A stretch of DNA of 26,514 nucleotides from an uncultured Eggerthellaceae bacterium (GTDB taxonomy: Bacteria; Actinomycetota; Coriobacteriia; Coriobacteriales; Eggerthellaceae): the NCBI GenBank assembly GCA_946618265.1, contig CAMOLA010000031.1, forward strand, positions 1 to 26,514. Direction: 5' to 3'. Below the pieces are notes generated by a model. The model saw only the letters and a list, made by a program, of their open reading frames with translations. It was not told the origin of the DNA and ran no database searches. The position numbers and the translations under genes are program-made. Numbering within the stretch: the first letter of the stretch is position 1; each line of letters starts with the position of its first letter. Shown here piece after piece: positions 15,144 to 22,400 of the stretch.

Positions 15144-15668
15144 ATGGCAAACCTCATCGTTTACTACTCGCGCAAGGGCGAGAACTATTGGGCTGGCGGC
15201 ATCAAGAATCTCGAAAAGGGCAACACCGAGCGCGTGGCGGAATTCGTGCAGGAAGCCGTGGGCGGCGACTTGTTCGAGATCGAAACCGTCAAGGAATACG
15301 ATGCAAGCTACATGAAGTGCATCGACGAGGCCAAGGCCGAGTTGCAGGCCGACGCGCGTCCCGAGGTGAAGCGCTATTTGGAAGACGCGGGTCTGAACAT
15401 GGACGACTACGATACCATTTTCCTGGGCTACCCCAACTGGTGGGGCACGTGCCCGATGTGCGTGTTCACGTTCTTGGAACATTACGATCTGTCAGGCAAG
15501 CGGATCATCCCGTTCTGCACGAACGAGGGCTCGGGCATGGGCGGCTCCGAAAAGCACCTGAAGAAGATCTGCCCTGGCGCGACCATCGAGAAGGGGCTTT
15601 CCATCGCCGGCAACCAGGCGGCGCAGGCCCACGACAAGGCGCAGTCCTGGGCTAGGAAGTTCGCGTAG
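15144..15668 (+). CDS. Flavodoxin-like protein
   Basis: A 174-residue cytosolic flavodoxin. The phosphate-binding start is LIVYYSRKGENY (4-15) with KGNTERVA (25-32), and the FMN-stacking loops are FLGYPNWWGTCP (93-104) and FCTNEGSGMGGSE (124-136). Family members carry one or two electrons, or reduce quinones. ATG 15144 follows GGAAGGA. It is controlled by the operator pair upstream and faces a TetR gene. A strong inverted repeat at 15685 lies 16 bases after the stop, so downstream genes may be a separate transcript. A second flavodoxin, exported, lies 0.6 kb further on. Confidence 0.92.
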   Translation: MANLIVYYSRKGENYWAGGIKNLEKGNTERVAEFVQEAVGGDLFEIETVKEYDASYMKCIDEAKAELQADARPEVKRYLEDAGLNMDDYDTIFLGYPNWWGTCPMCVFTFLEHYDLSGKRIIPFCTNEGSGMGGSEKHLKKICPGATIEKGLSIAGNQAAQAHDKAQSWARKFA

Positions 15669-15684
15669 GCAAAACGTCGGGTGC

Positions 15685-15777
15685 GTGAACAGGGGACGGA
15701 GGAATGTTCACGCGAAGCGATCCGGCCTGGATTGGCGCCTGACAACCGCGTGAACATTCCTCCGTCCCCTGTTCACG
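15685..15777. repeat. 31-bp perfect inverted repeat (CGTGAACA family)
   Basis: Arms 15685-15715 and 15747-15777 are exact reverse complements with a 31-base loop. A related element lies at 23341-23431; its right arm differs from this right arm at only 2 of 31 positions. It follows the flavodoxin stop by 16 bases. Confidence 0.9.
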
Positions 15778-15782
15778 ATAGC

Positions 15783-15808
15783 GACCGTTTTCCCGCGGGG
15801 AAATGATC
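15783..15808. repeat. CCCCGCGGG-family palindrome, isolated copy (opposite orientation)
   Basis: GACCG followed by TTTTCCCGCGGGGAAATGATC. It has the same ends as the copies at 6929-7006 and 19542-19790. Confidence 0.7.
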
Positions 15809-15876
15809 GGGGAATGTCGTAGACTTCGAGCCGAAGATGATGCACATGCCGAGTGCGGTTGGAGCAAAGGAGACAA

Positions 15877-16173
15877 ATGGCTGCATGGACAGATGAGGTT
15901 AAGGGGCGTTTGGGCATGGTAGAGTGCACGGCATGCCATTATTGCACCGATGGCTGCCCCCAGCGCATCATGATTCCCGAGATGTTTGGCTGTCTCAATA
16001 CCAAGCGCGTGTTCGGTGGCTGGAATCCCGGGTGGTATTACTCGCATGCGTTGACGGTGGGCGAGCACGGTCGCGCGAGCGATTGCGTGAAGTGTGGGCT
16101 GTGCGAGTGGTCATGTCCGCAGAAGCTGCCGATTCGCGTTCTGCTCGAGGAGGTGTCGGAGGAATTCGACTAG
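15877..16173 (+). CDS. Stand-alone 2[4Fe-4S] protein, matching the C-terminal domain of aldo/keto reductases
   Basis: A 98-residue protein with two perfect cluster motifs, C17xxC20xxC23xxxC27P and C70xxC73xxC76xxxC80P. Their spacing and the text between them (PEMFGCLNTKRVFGGW, then YYSHALTVGEHG) follow the Fe-S tail of anaerobe aldo/keto reductases such as the protein at 2211, not a normal ferredoxin. No barrel domain precedes it; the upstream 100 bases are repeat sequence. AAAGGAG before ATG 15877 is a credible ribosome-binding site. It may be a working ferredoxin-like partner for the adjacent flavodoxins, or the remnant of a reductase that lost its catalytic domain. Confidence 0.75.
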   Translation: MAAWTDEVKGRLGMVECTACHYCTDGCPQRIMIPEMFGCLNTKRVFGGWNPGWYYSHALTVGEHGRASDCVKCGLCEWSCPQKLPIRVLLEEVSEEFD

Positions 16174-16243
16174 GGTGTCGCGGGCGACTTTTGGAGGTTG
16201 CGAGACGCGCGAACGATGGTGTTCGAGAAAGGAATTGGGCGTT

Positions 16244-16987
16244 ATGTTGACAAGAAGATCGTTTCTCGGTATGACGGGATCTGCGCTGATGGGAGCGGCG
16301 GCGCTGGCTCTCGGCGGCTGCGGGGAGTCGCGCGGTGCGGCGTCGTCGGCGGCTGCGGCTTCGGCGGGAAGCGCCGTGTCGAGCGAGGTGTCGGCAACAA
16401 GCGGTGCGGCGTCGTCGGCGGCTGCGAGCGCGGACGCTTCGGCGGCCTCGACGGCGTCGGCATCGGCGGGCGGTGCCCCGCAATCCGACGCGTTGGTGCT
16501 GTACTTTTCGCGCGCCGACGAGAACTACGAGGTCGGCTTCGTCGAGGAGGGCAATACGTCCATCGTGGCAAAGATGATCGCCGAGAAGACGGGCGCCGAC
16601 CTGTTCGAGATCGAGCCGGCCGAAGCATATCCCGAAGGCTATGACGATTGCTGCGACGTTGCGCTTGCCGAGCAGAAAGAGGGCGCGCGACCGGCGTACG
16701 TAGGCGATATCGACATCGCGTCGTATACGACCATCTATCTGGGTTATCCGATCTGGTGGGGCGATTTACCCATGTGCGTTTACACGTTCCTCGAGGCGCA
16801 CGATTGGGCGGGCAAGCAAATCCATCCGTTCTGCACGCATCAGGGCAGTGGTCTTTCGGGCACCGACGCGGCGGTGCGGTCGACGTGCGCAGGTGCAGAG
16901 GTGGGCGAGGGCTTGTCGCTCGAGGGCGCCGTGGCGCAGAATTCGCGTGACGAGGCCGAAGCCGCCGTGGATGCCTGGCTGGCATAG
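16244..16987 (+). CDS. Exported flavodoxin-like lipoprotein (Tat signal)
   Basis: A 247-residue protein. The start MLTRRSFLGMTGSALMG is a twin-arginine signal, and LALGGC (21-26) is a lipobox with acylated C26. A Ser/Ala-rich spacer (about 31-78) leads to a flavodoxin domain with LVLYFSRADENY, GYPIWWGDLPMC and FCTHQGSGLSGT. Tat export fits a protein that folds around FMN before secretion; it would sit on the outer face of the membrane. ATG 16244 follows AAAGGA. It lies 70 bases after the Fe-S gene and 70 before the CMD-cupin gene, all on one strand, so an operon is likely. Electron donor and acceptor are unknown. Confidence 0.9.
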   Translation: MLTRRSFLGMTGSALMGAAALALGGCGESRGAASSAAAASAGSAVSSEVSATSGAASSAAASADASAASTASASAGGAPQSDALVLYFSRADENYEVGFVEEGNTSIVAKMIAEKTGADLFEIEPAEAYPEGYDDCCDVALAEQKEGARPAYVGDIDIASYTTIYLGYPIWWGDLPMCVYTFLEAHDWAGKQIHPFCTHQGSGLSGTDAAVRSTCAGAEVGEGLSLEGAVAQNSRDEAEAAVDAWLA

Positions 16988-17057
16988 AGCGCTGGCGCGA
17001 ATTTCGTTAGATACAATGGTTTCACAAGCAATCGAGCAATGCTAAGGAGGCAATTTG

Positions 17058-17816
17058 ATGGGCGAGAAGATCGTGCAAACGGCAGGGAGGGATCAGCTGG
17101 GGGATTTTGCGCCGATGTTTGCGCACCTCAATGATGACGTGCTGTTCGGCGAGGTGTGGAATGAAGATGCGATTGACACGAAGACGAGGTGCATCATCAC
17201 CGTGGTGTCGCTTATGGCGTCGGGGATTACGGATTCGTCGCTGGGGTATCACCTGCAGAATGCGAAGGCCCATGGCGTGACGAAGGCCGAAATCGCCGCG
17301 ATTGTCACGCATGCCACCATGTACGTCGGATGGCCCAAGGGCTGGGCGGTGTTCCGTATGGCCAAGGATGTTTGGGTCGATGACGAGCCGGCGCTGACCG
17401 ATAAGGACCGGCATCAGAACGAGATCTTCTTCCCCATCGGCGCGCCCAACGACGCGTACGCGCAGTATTTCGTCGGGCAAAGCTATCTGGCGCCGGTTTC
17501 GACTGATCAGGTGTCCATCTTCAACGTCACCTTCGAGCCGGGATGCCGCAACAACTGGCATATCCATCATGCTGATAAGGACGGCGGGCAAATGCTGATC
17601 TGCGTTGGCGGTCGTGGCTACTATCAGGAATGGGGCAAAGATCCTATCGAGATGACGCCGGGCACGGTCGTCAACATCCCGGCGGGCGTGAAGCACTGGC
17701 ATGGCGCCGCTCCCGATTCGTGGTTCTCGCACCTGGCGATTGAGGTAGCTGGCGAGAATGCGCGCGCCGAGTGGCTCGAGCCGGTTTCCGACGAGCAGTA
17801 CGGAGCGTTGAAGTAA
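17058..17816 (+). CDS. Carboxymuconolactone decarboxylase-like / cupin fusion protein
   Basis: A 252-residue protein. Residues 15-110 are an AhpD/CMD-like helical domain (TRCIITVVSLMASG, then HATMYVGWPKGWA). Residues 145-235 are a cupin with probable metal ligands H168 and H170 in WHIHH, Q178 and H215 in KHWHG. Such fusions accompany flavodoxin and aldo/keto reductase genes in many anaerobes, and roles in aromatic or reactive-species metabolism have been suggested but not settled. AAGGAGG precedes ATG 17058 with ideal spacing; a TTG three bases earlier is less likely. A TACAAT at 17012-17017 could give it its own promoter. It is probably the last gene of the island. Confidence 0.9.
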   Translation: MGEKIVQTAGRDQLGDFAPMFAHLNDDVLFGEVWNEDAIDTKTRCIITVVSLMASGITDSSLGYHLQNAKAHGVTKAEIAAIVTHATMYVGWPKGWAVFRMAKDVWVDDEPALTDKDRHQNEIFFPIGAPNDAYAQYFVGQSYLAPVSTDQVSIFNVTFEPGCRNNWHIHHADKDGGQMLICVGGRGYYQEWGKDPIEMTPGTVVNIPAGVKHWHGAAPDSWFSHLAIEVAGENARAEWLEPVSDEQYGALK

Positions 17817-18047
17817 GAGGTCGCGAATGCGCTGGCGGGGTCATGCCCCAATGGCTCGCTGGCAAAACGTCCCGTCTAGGCGCCAAAGAGTATGGTTGCT
17901 GTCAGAACCCAGCAGCCCAGGTCAGCGACGGGGTGCGTAGCCGCTTGCGCAGCTGCGAACTAGAATGTTTCAAAAATGCGAGCAGCCGTAGACCTAGCGC
18001 CCCTGCCGTTGACCTGGGCGGACAGTCGAGAGGCCAGCGTGAGCGCC
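17817..18047. other. Gene-free stretch with imperfect inverted repeat
   Basis: No coding sequence seen. Segment 17916-17940 and the reverse complement of 17994-18018 agree at 18 of 25 positions, most strongly at the outer CCCAGGTCA. With the palindrome that follows this may be a decayed structured repeat element. Confidence 0.4.
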
Positions 18048-18090
18048 GACGACTATACATTTGGGGACTGTCCCCAAATGTATAGTCGTC
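18048..18090. terminator. 43-bp perfect palindrome with GGGGACTGTCCCC core
   Basis: The 21-bp arms 18048-18068 and 18070-18090 are exact reverse complements around one T. It lies between two convergent genes, four bases after the stop (18095-18097) of the minus-strand gene. The core is shared with the palindrome at 3558-3597. A bidirectional terminator or REP-type element is likely. Confidence 0.8.
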
Positions 18091-18094
18091 CTGT

Positions 18095-19507
18095 TTACAT
18101 GAACGGTTCCAGGTAATGTAGGGGCGCGATGCGCACTTCGCCGCAATACGGTTTGGAGGCGGGCAGCTCGAGGCCCGGCTTGGAGACCATCATGGTGATC
18201 GTCTGGTTGGCGTGGATGCAGGGGTCTGATGTAGTTCCCGTCTGCGCGTTCAGGCCGCTCGGCGTGTCGGCGGCGATGACGAAGGCGGGTGGCGGGCAGT
18301 CGTTTCCCATGGATGCGGGGTCGCTGGGATGGGCGCGGTTGGCGGGTGCCTGGCGGTCGTTGGCGGCGCGTATCCAGGAGTCGAACGGCGCTTTTACAGT
18401 CTGGCCCGCAAAACCGGTTCCCAAAAGGGCGTCGACGATCACGTCTGCATGGGAGAGTGCGGTTTCGAGCGCTTCTTCGTCGGGGTTGGCCAAGATGCGG
18501 ACGCCCTGCTCGCTAAGGATGGGCTCGCAGGCGATGGCGGCATTGCGGGCGGGTTGCGCCTTCAGCTGCTCGGGCGTGCGCGCGCAGATGACCGTGACGT
18601 TGCGGCCGGCGCGGGCCAGCTCGCGGGCGGCCACCCAGCCGTCGCCGCCGTTGTTGCCGTTGCCGCACAGGATGGCGACGGCGGCGCCGGGATGATCGGT
18701 CTGCACGCGGTGGGCGATTGCGGTGCCGGCACGGTCCATGAGTTCGGCGAGCGATGTGCAAGCGGCGTCGATGTCCTGTTCGAGCTGGATGACGCGCTGG
18801 ATGTCGAAGATGGGCGGTTCGAGTTCATGCAGGTGGGGCAGCATTTCGGCATAGGCGCTGACGAGCTGTTCGAACTTCGCCGCTGCGTTGGCGGGGCTGG
18901 TCGAGGGCAGCTTCACGCAGGGAATGCCCGTTTGCGCCTCGCAATGGCGCGCGTAGAGCTCGGCGGCCTTCGCGCCCGTGCAGAAAACGGCCTCGATGGG
19001 CGCGACGTCCAGGATGCGGGACAGGTCGTTGGGCACGGCATTGGTGATGCTCGCGTCGCTCGCGCCCGCGATTTCGCATGACGCGAGCACGTCCCACAGC
19101 GCGATGTGGTGGCGAAGCAGCTGGTCGCGTCGGCGCTCGTTGGTCGTGGCGACCGGCTCGTCGAACAGCCGCGCCAGCACGCGCCAGAAGCGGTTTTGCG
19201 GGTGGCCGTAGTAGAACCCGATTTCGCGCGATTTGGGGGATGGCATCGTGCCCAGGATGAGGATGCGCGAATGCTCGTCGAAAATCGGTTCGAGCGGGTG
19301 GTCGATGCGCTGCGGTTGGGTTGCGCGTTTCATATGCCTGGCCTTCTCGTCTTCCGCGACGGCTTTCGCGATCGTCTGCTCGACGGTCGAGGGGATGCCG
19401 AACAGCGTGCGCTGCGAAGCCACGGGGCGCGGCGCCTTGCCGCTCGCCTCGGCCGCGAGCATGTCGTGAATGCGCTTCCAGCGCTTTTCGTCTTCCCGAT
19501 AACTCAT
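18095..19507 (-). CDS. Fusion of DNA-deoxyinosine/uracil-type glycosylase and NAD(P)H-hydrate epimerase
   Basis: A 470-residue protein of two enzymes. After a charged 70-residue leader, residues 80-225 are a UDG-superfamily glycosylase of the deoxyinosine (hypoxanthine) type. It has ILGTMPSPKSREIGFYYGHP (84-103) then QNRFW, LWDVLASCEIAGASD, and the late STSPAN (202-207). Residues 237-470 are a YjeF-N/NnrE epimerase with LMDRAG, the nucleotide loop GNGNNGGDG (282-290), DALLGTGFAG (359-368) and DTPSGLNAQTG (414-424). The first would excise deaminated bases; the second would repair the S/R epimers of NAD(P)HX. The ADP-dependent dehydratase domain usual beside NnrE is absent. I start at ATG 19507; no strong ribosome-binding site is visible there. 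A five-copy palindrome array lies just upstream. Confidence 0.88.
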   Translation of the reverse strand: MSYREDEKRWKRIHDMLAAEASGKAPRPVASQRTLFGIPSTVEQTIAKAVAEDEKARHMKRATQPQRIDHPLEPIFDEHSRILILGTMPSPKSREIGFYYGHPQNRFWRVLARLFDEPVATTNERRRDQLLRHHIALWDVLASCEIAGASDASITNAVPNDLSRILDVAPIEAVFCTGAKAAELYARHCEAQTGIPCVKLPSTSPANAAAKFEQLVSAYAEMLPHLHELEPPIFDIQRVIQLEQDIDAACTSLAELMDRAGTAIAHRVQTDHPGAAVAILCGNGNNGGDGWVAARELARAGRNVTVICARTPEQLKAQPARNAAIACEPILSEQGVRILANPDEEALETALSHADVIVDALLGTGFAGQTVKAPFDSWIRAANDRQAPANRAHPSDPASMGNDCPPPAFVIAADTPSGLNAQTGTTSDPCIHANQTITMMVSKPGLELPASKPYCGEVRIAPLHYLEPFM

Positions 19508-19541
19508 GGGAACAGGGTAGCAGATTGCGCCATTTCGCGAA

Positions 19542-19790
19542 TCATTTTCCCCGCGGGAAAATGATCGCGCCCGGAGCGCTTCCGCGTCCGTTTTCCCCGC
19601 GGGAAAATGATTCGGCATCTGAACAGGTATTTTACGAAACGATCAGTTTCCCCGCGGGAAAATGATTCAAGCGAGCACATCCTTCTCCCTGGGCGCGCGG
19701 CTCCATCCCGACCGTTTTCCCCGCGGGAAAATGATTCGGCTTCTGAACAGGTGCTTTCTAAAACAACTGGTTCCCCGCGGGAAATTGATT
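19542..19790. repeat. Array of five CCCCGCGGG palindromes
   Basis: Five near-identical copies, TTTTCCCCGCGGGAAAATGA or slightly shorter, at 19542-19564, 19591-19612, 19647-19667, 19715-19736 and 19771-19790. Copies 2-3 with the segment between them (containing TCTGAACAGGT) are duplicated as copies 4-5 at an offset of 124 bp. The array fills the gap between the thermonuclease stop and the start of the glycosylase-epimerase gene. It could be an operator cluster, a set of hairpins or a repeat element in expansion. Confidence 0.9.
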
Positions 19791-19804
19791 CGCGGGACGG
19801 GCGG

Positions 19805-20551
19805 CTAGGCGAAGAGGTAGGAGATGCCGGCATCGTGGGCGAGGGCCTGCTCCTTGAGCGTTTCGAGCTGCTCGGCGTAGTAGGTGTTGGGTTCGTAGCG
19901 CATCGTGTCGGCGTAGCCGTCGGCCACCATGATCGCGTTCGCCATCTTGTGCGCGACCTCGTCGGGATCGCGGGGGTCGCCGGGCAGCTCGATCCACACG
20001 TAGCGCAGCAGGCGTTCGTAGCGGTCGCGGTCCTCCTGGTCAGCTTGGAGGTACACGGGCGCGCCCTCTTCGAGCAGTGCGCTCAGGTGGTTGCTTGCCA
20101 GTTCGCCCTCTTCGCTGTTCTGCTCTTCGATATGGCTGACCGATTCGGGCGCGTCGATGCCGATGAGCCGCACGCGCTCGGTCTTGCCCTCGATCGAGAC
20201 GTCGACCGTATCGCCGTCGACGACGTATTCGACGATCGCCTGCTGTAGGTCCTCTGCATGTGGCTTTTGCAGCACGATGCCGGCTACCAGCGCGACGGCC
20301 AGGAGCTCGGCGACAATCACCGCCGGCACGCCGATGCGGAACAGCGGCTTGCGCGTCTTGTGATGAAATGCCTGCATGCCCGCGAAAGCGCCGATTCCCC
20401 CGCCCATGACGGCGAGCAGCATGAGCGCTTTCTCGGAAATGCGCCACGCGCCGCGCCGCGCCCGCGCCTTGTCGATGCCGAATGCGGCGAAAGCGAGCAC
20501 GTTGATGCAGGCAAGGTAAACACCCAGCGCGGGCAAAATGTATGGTGCCAC
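19805..20551 (-). CDS. DUF1294 membrane domain fused to thermonuclease (SNase-like) domain
   Basis: A 248-residue protein. Residues 1-75 form a DUF1294 domain: helices around AFAAFGIDKARARRGAWRIS and the LMLLAVMGGGIGAFAGM helix, then HHKTRK. A further helix (about 74-95) anchors the protein. Residues 103-247 are a staphylococcal-nuclease domain with YVVDGDTVDV, RLIGIDAPES and YERLLRYVW. By analogy R128, E136 and R180 are catalytic, and D114 and D133 bind calcium. The topology suggests a membrane-tethered nuclease, probably outside the cell. The start is GTG 20551 after AAGGGAG; no ATG is available. Whether the two domains work together is unknown. Confidence 0.87.
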   Translation of the reverse strand: MAPYILPALGVYLACINVLAFAAFGIDKARARRGAWRISEKALMLLAVMGGGIGAFAGMQAFHHKTRKPLFRIGVPAVIVAELLAVALVAGIVLQKPHAEDLQQAIVEYVVDGDTVDVSIEGKTERVRLIGIDAPESVSHIEEQNSEEGELASNHLSALLEEGAPVYLQADQEDRDRYERLLRYVWIELPGDPRDPDEVAHKMANAIMVADGYADTMRYEPNTYYAEQLETLKEQALAHDAGISYLFA

Positions 20552-20622
20552 GATGCTCCCTTCTTCAATCGGCGCGTTTTCGGCGTACCTGTTGTAGCTG
20601 GCGTTAGTCCGCTTCCCGCGCG

Positions 20623-20657
20623 GGGTGACCGAAGGGGAGACTCCCTTTCGGTCACCC
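20623..20657. repeat. Palindromic repeat, GGGAGACTCCC family
   Basis: Arms 20623-20639 and 20641-20657 pair at 16 of 17 positions (the exception is G opposite T) around one A. Unlike other copies it lies between divergent genes, upstream of both the thermonuclease and the RarD-like gene. Confidence 0.85.
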
Positions 20658-20755
20658 TAACACCACCCTATTGTAAGTTCTCCTCATGGCGAAATCGTGC
20701 GCCGCCGCAGCTGGCAATTAGCTGAACCCGTCGTGGAGACCTGTTTCATGCGATA

Positions 20756-21688
20756 ATGGCCGCCATGAACGGTTCAAACGGCAAAAACGCGCGTCGGTCG
20801 GGCGGCTTGACGGCGCAGGAGAAGCGGGGCGTGCTCGCGGCGCTGCTCTGCTATCTGATCTGGGGACTTTTGCCCATTTACTGGAAGCTGCTCGCCGAGG
20901 TCAATTCGTTCGAGATCATCGCGCACCGCATCATCTGGTGCTTCGCGATTACGGCGGTCGTGTGCGCGGCAGGCCACCTGGGGCTCGGGAGGATGCTGCG
21001 CGAGCCGCGCGCTTGGCGCTATCTGGGGCCGGCAGCGGTGGTCATCGCGATCAACTGGGGCGTGTACATCATCGCCGTCAATTCGGGCCATGTGGTCGAA
21101 ACGGCCATCGGTTACTATATCAACCCGCTCGTGTCCATCTTGTTCGGCGTGCTGGTGTTTCGCGAGCGGCTTCGGCCCTTGCAGCTCGCGGCCGTCGTGC
21201 TATGCGCGTTCGGCGTGGCGTTTTTCACCGTGAACTACGGGCAGTTCCCGTGGATTTCGCTTGCTTTGGCCTTTTCCTTCGGTCTGTACGGCGCAATCAA
21301 GAAAAAGGGAAACTACCCGGCTATCCAGGCGATTGCGTTCGAGAGCACGGTGCTCGTCGTGCCGGCGATCGTGCTCGCCGTCGCACTCGCTTTCGTTACC
21401 GGCCAGCATGCATTCGCAGCCGATCTGGGCAGCGCGCACGGTTGGCTGATAACCGGGCTGCTCGTCGTGGCGGGCGTCGTGACGGCGGTGCCGCTCATCC
21501 TGTTCGCGAAGGCGGCGAATTCGATACCGCTGTCGCTGCTTGGGTTCATCCAGTACGTGAGCCCCACGATTGCGCTGATTACGGGCGTCTTCCTGTTCGG
21601 CGAGCCGTTCACGGTGGCGCATGCCGTGTGCTTGGGCAGCATTTGGTGCGGGCTCGCCATCGTGAGCCTTGACGCCGTGCGGCCGTAA
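20756..21688 (+). CDS. rarD: RarD-type EamA permease
   Basis: A 310-residue ten-helix transporter. It carries the signatures that separate RarD from other EamA proteins: WGLLPIYWKLL (36-46) and HRIIW (57-61). INWGVYIIAVNSGHVVE is followed by TAIGYYINPL (ending at 125), and GFIQYVSPT lies near the C-terminus with GEPF. E. coli RarD was first linked to chloramphenicol sensitivity; true substrates remain unclear. The start may be ATG 20756 or ATG 20765; neither has a clear ribosome-binding site. It converges on the GNAT gene with a 19-base gap. Confidence 0.9.
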   Translation: MAAMNGSNGKNARRSGGLTAQEKRGVLAALLCYLIWGLLPIYWKLLAEVNSFEIIAHRIIWCFAITAVVCAAGHLGLGRMLREPRAWRYLGPAAVVIAINWGVYIIAVNSGHVVETAIGYYINPLVSILFGVLVFRERLRPLQLAAVVLCAFGVAFFTVNYGQFPWISLALAFSFGLYGAIKKKGNYPAIQAIAFESTVLVVPAIVLAVALAFVTGQHAFAADLGSAHGWLITGLLVVAGVVTAVPLILFAKAANSIPLSLLGFIQYVSPTIALITGVFLFGEPFTVAHAVCLGSIWCGLAIVSLDAVRP

Positions 21689-21707
21689 GTGCGCGTTGGC
21701 CGACTTC

Positions 21708-22190
21708 CTAGAGTTCGTGGTAATAGGGGCAGATGTCCGCATACGTGCCGTCGGGCATGCGGAAGCCGCCGGGAATTGTTCCGAGTTGCACGAACCCGAG
21801 CGACTCGTATAGGTGCCGTGCAGGCGCGTTGCTGGCAACGACGGCGTTGAACTGCAGCACGCGGAAGCCGTGCGCGCGCCCTTGCGCCAGGCAGTCCGTC
21901 ACGAGCGCGCGCCCGACGCTGCGGCCGCGCGCCGACGATGCCACCGCGTAGCTCGCGTTGGCGATGTGGCCGCAACGCCCCACGTTGTTCGGGTGCAAGA
22001 TGTAAAGTCCGAGCACCTCGCCCGCCTCGAGGGCGACGCCGCAGCAGGATTGCTCGGCGAAAAACGCCGTGCCGCCGTCCAGGTCGAGCGGCTCCTCCTG
22101 CGGGAAGGCGATGCCGTCCTCGACCACTTCGTTCCATATGGCTATCATGGCCGGCACATCGCCTGGCTGGTATTCTCGGACTTCGATCAT
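21708..22190 (-). CDS. GNAT-family N-acetyltransferase
   Basis: A 160-residue single-domain GNAT. IEVREYQPGDVPAMIAIWNE is the typical first strand and helix. The acetyl-CoA loop is ARGRSVGRALVTDCL (87-101), and SNAPARHLYESLGF is the usual motif B near the end. The fold transfers acetyl groups to small amines or protein N-termini; the substrate is not readable. ATG 22190 follows AAAGGGT and is divergent from the LysR regulator at 22401. Confidence 0.88.
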   Translation of the reverse strand: MIEVREYQPGDVPAMIAIWNEVVEDGIAFPQEEPLDLDGGTAFFAEQSCCGVALEAGEVLGLYILHPNNVGRCGHIANASYAVASSARGRSVGRALVTDCLAQGRAHGFRVLQFNAVVASNAPARHLYESLGFVQLGTIPGGFRMPDGTYADICPYYHEL

Positions 22191-22400
22191 CGCGTACCCT
22201 TTCTTGGCAAGACGCTCTTCGCGAATGCCGGTATTCGGTCCTGCAATTTACGCGCCTGTTTAATGCGCTTTAGACTCTAGCGCAATTACGGTTTTACGCG
22301 GTAACCGATTCGGCGTCTTGTGGCGCAAAAAAGGGAAAGGCCAAGCAAAAAAGCTGCTCCTTTTGCTGCCTTTGGCTATCATGGACGGGAGGAGGCGCAT

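Noticed and set aside
15877..16173. Ordinary bacterial 2[4Fe-4S] ferredoxin
   Set aside because: The long insert between cluster motifs and its wording match the tail of Fe-S aldo/keto reductases, not the compact clostridial ferredoxin fold.
19542..19790. Regular repeats resembling a CRISPR array
   Set aside because: The repeats are about 20 bp palindromes with uneven spacing (centres 46 to 69 bp apart). Two inter-repeat segments are near duplicates, and no cas gene is nearby.
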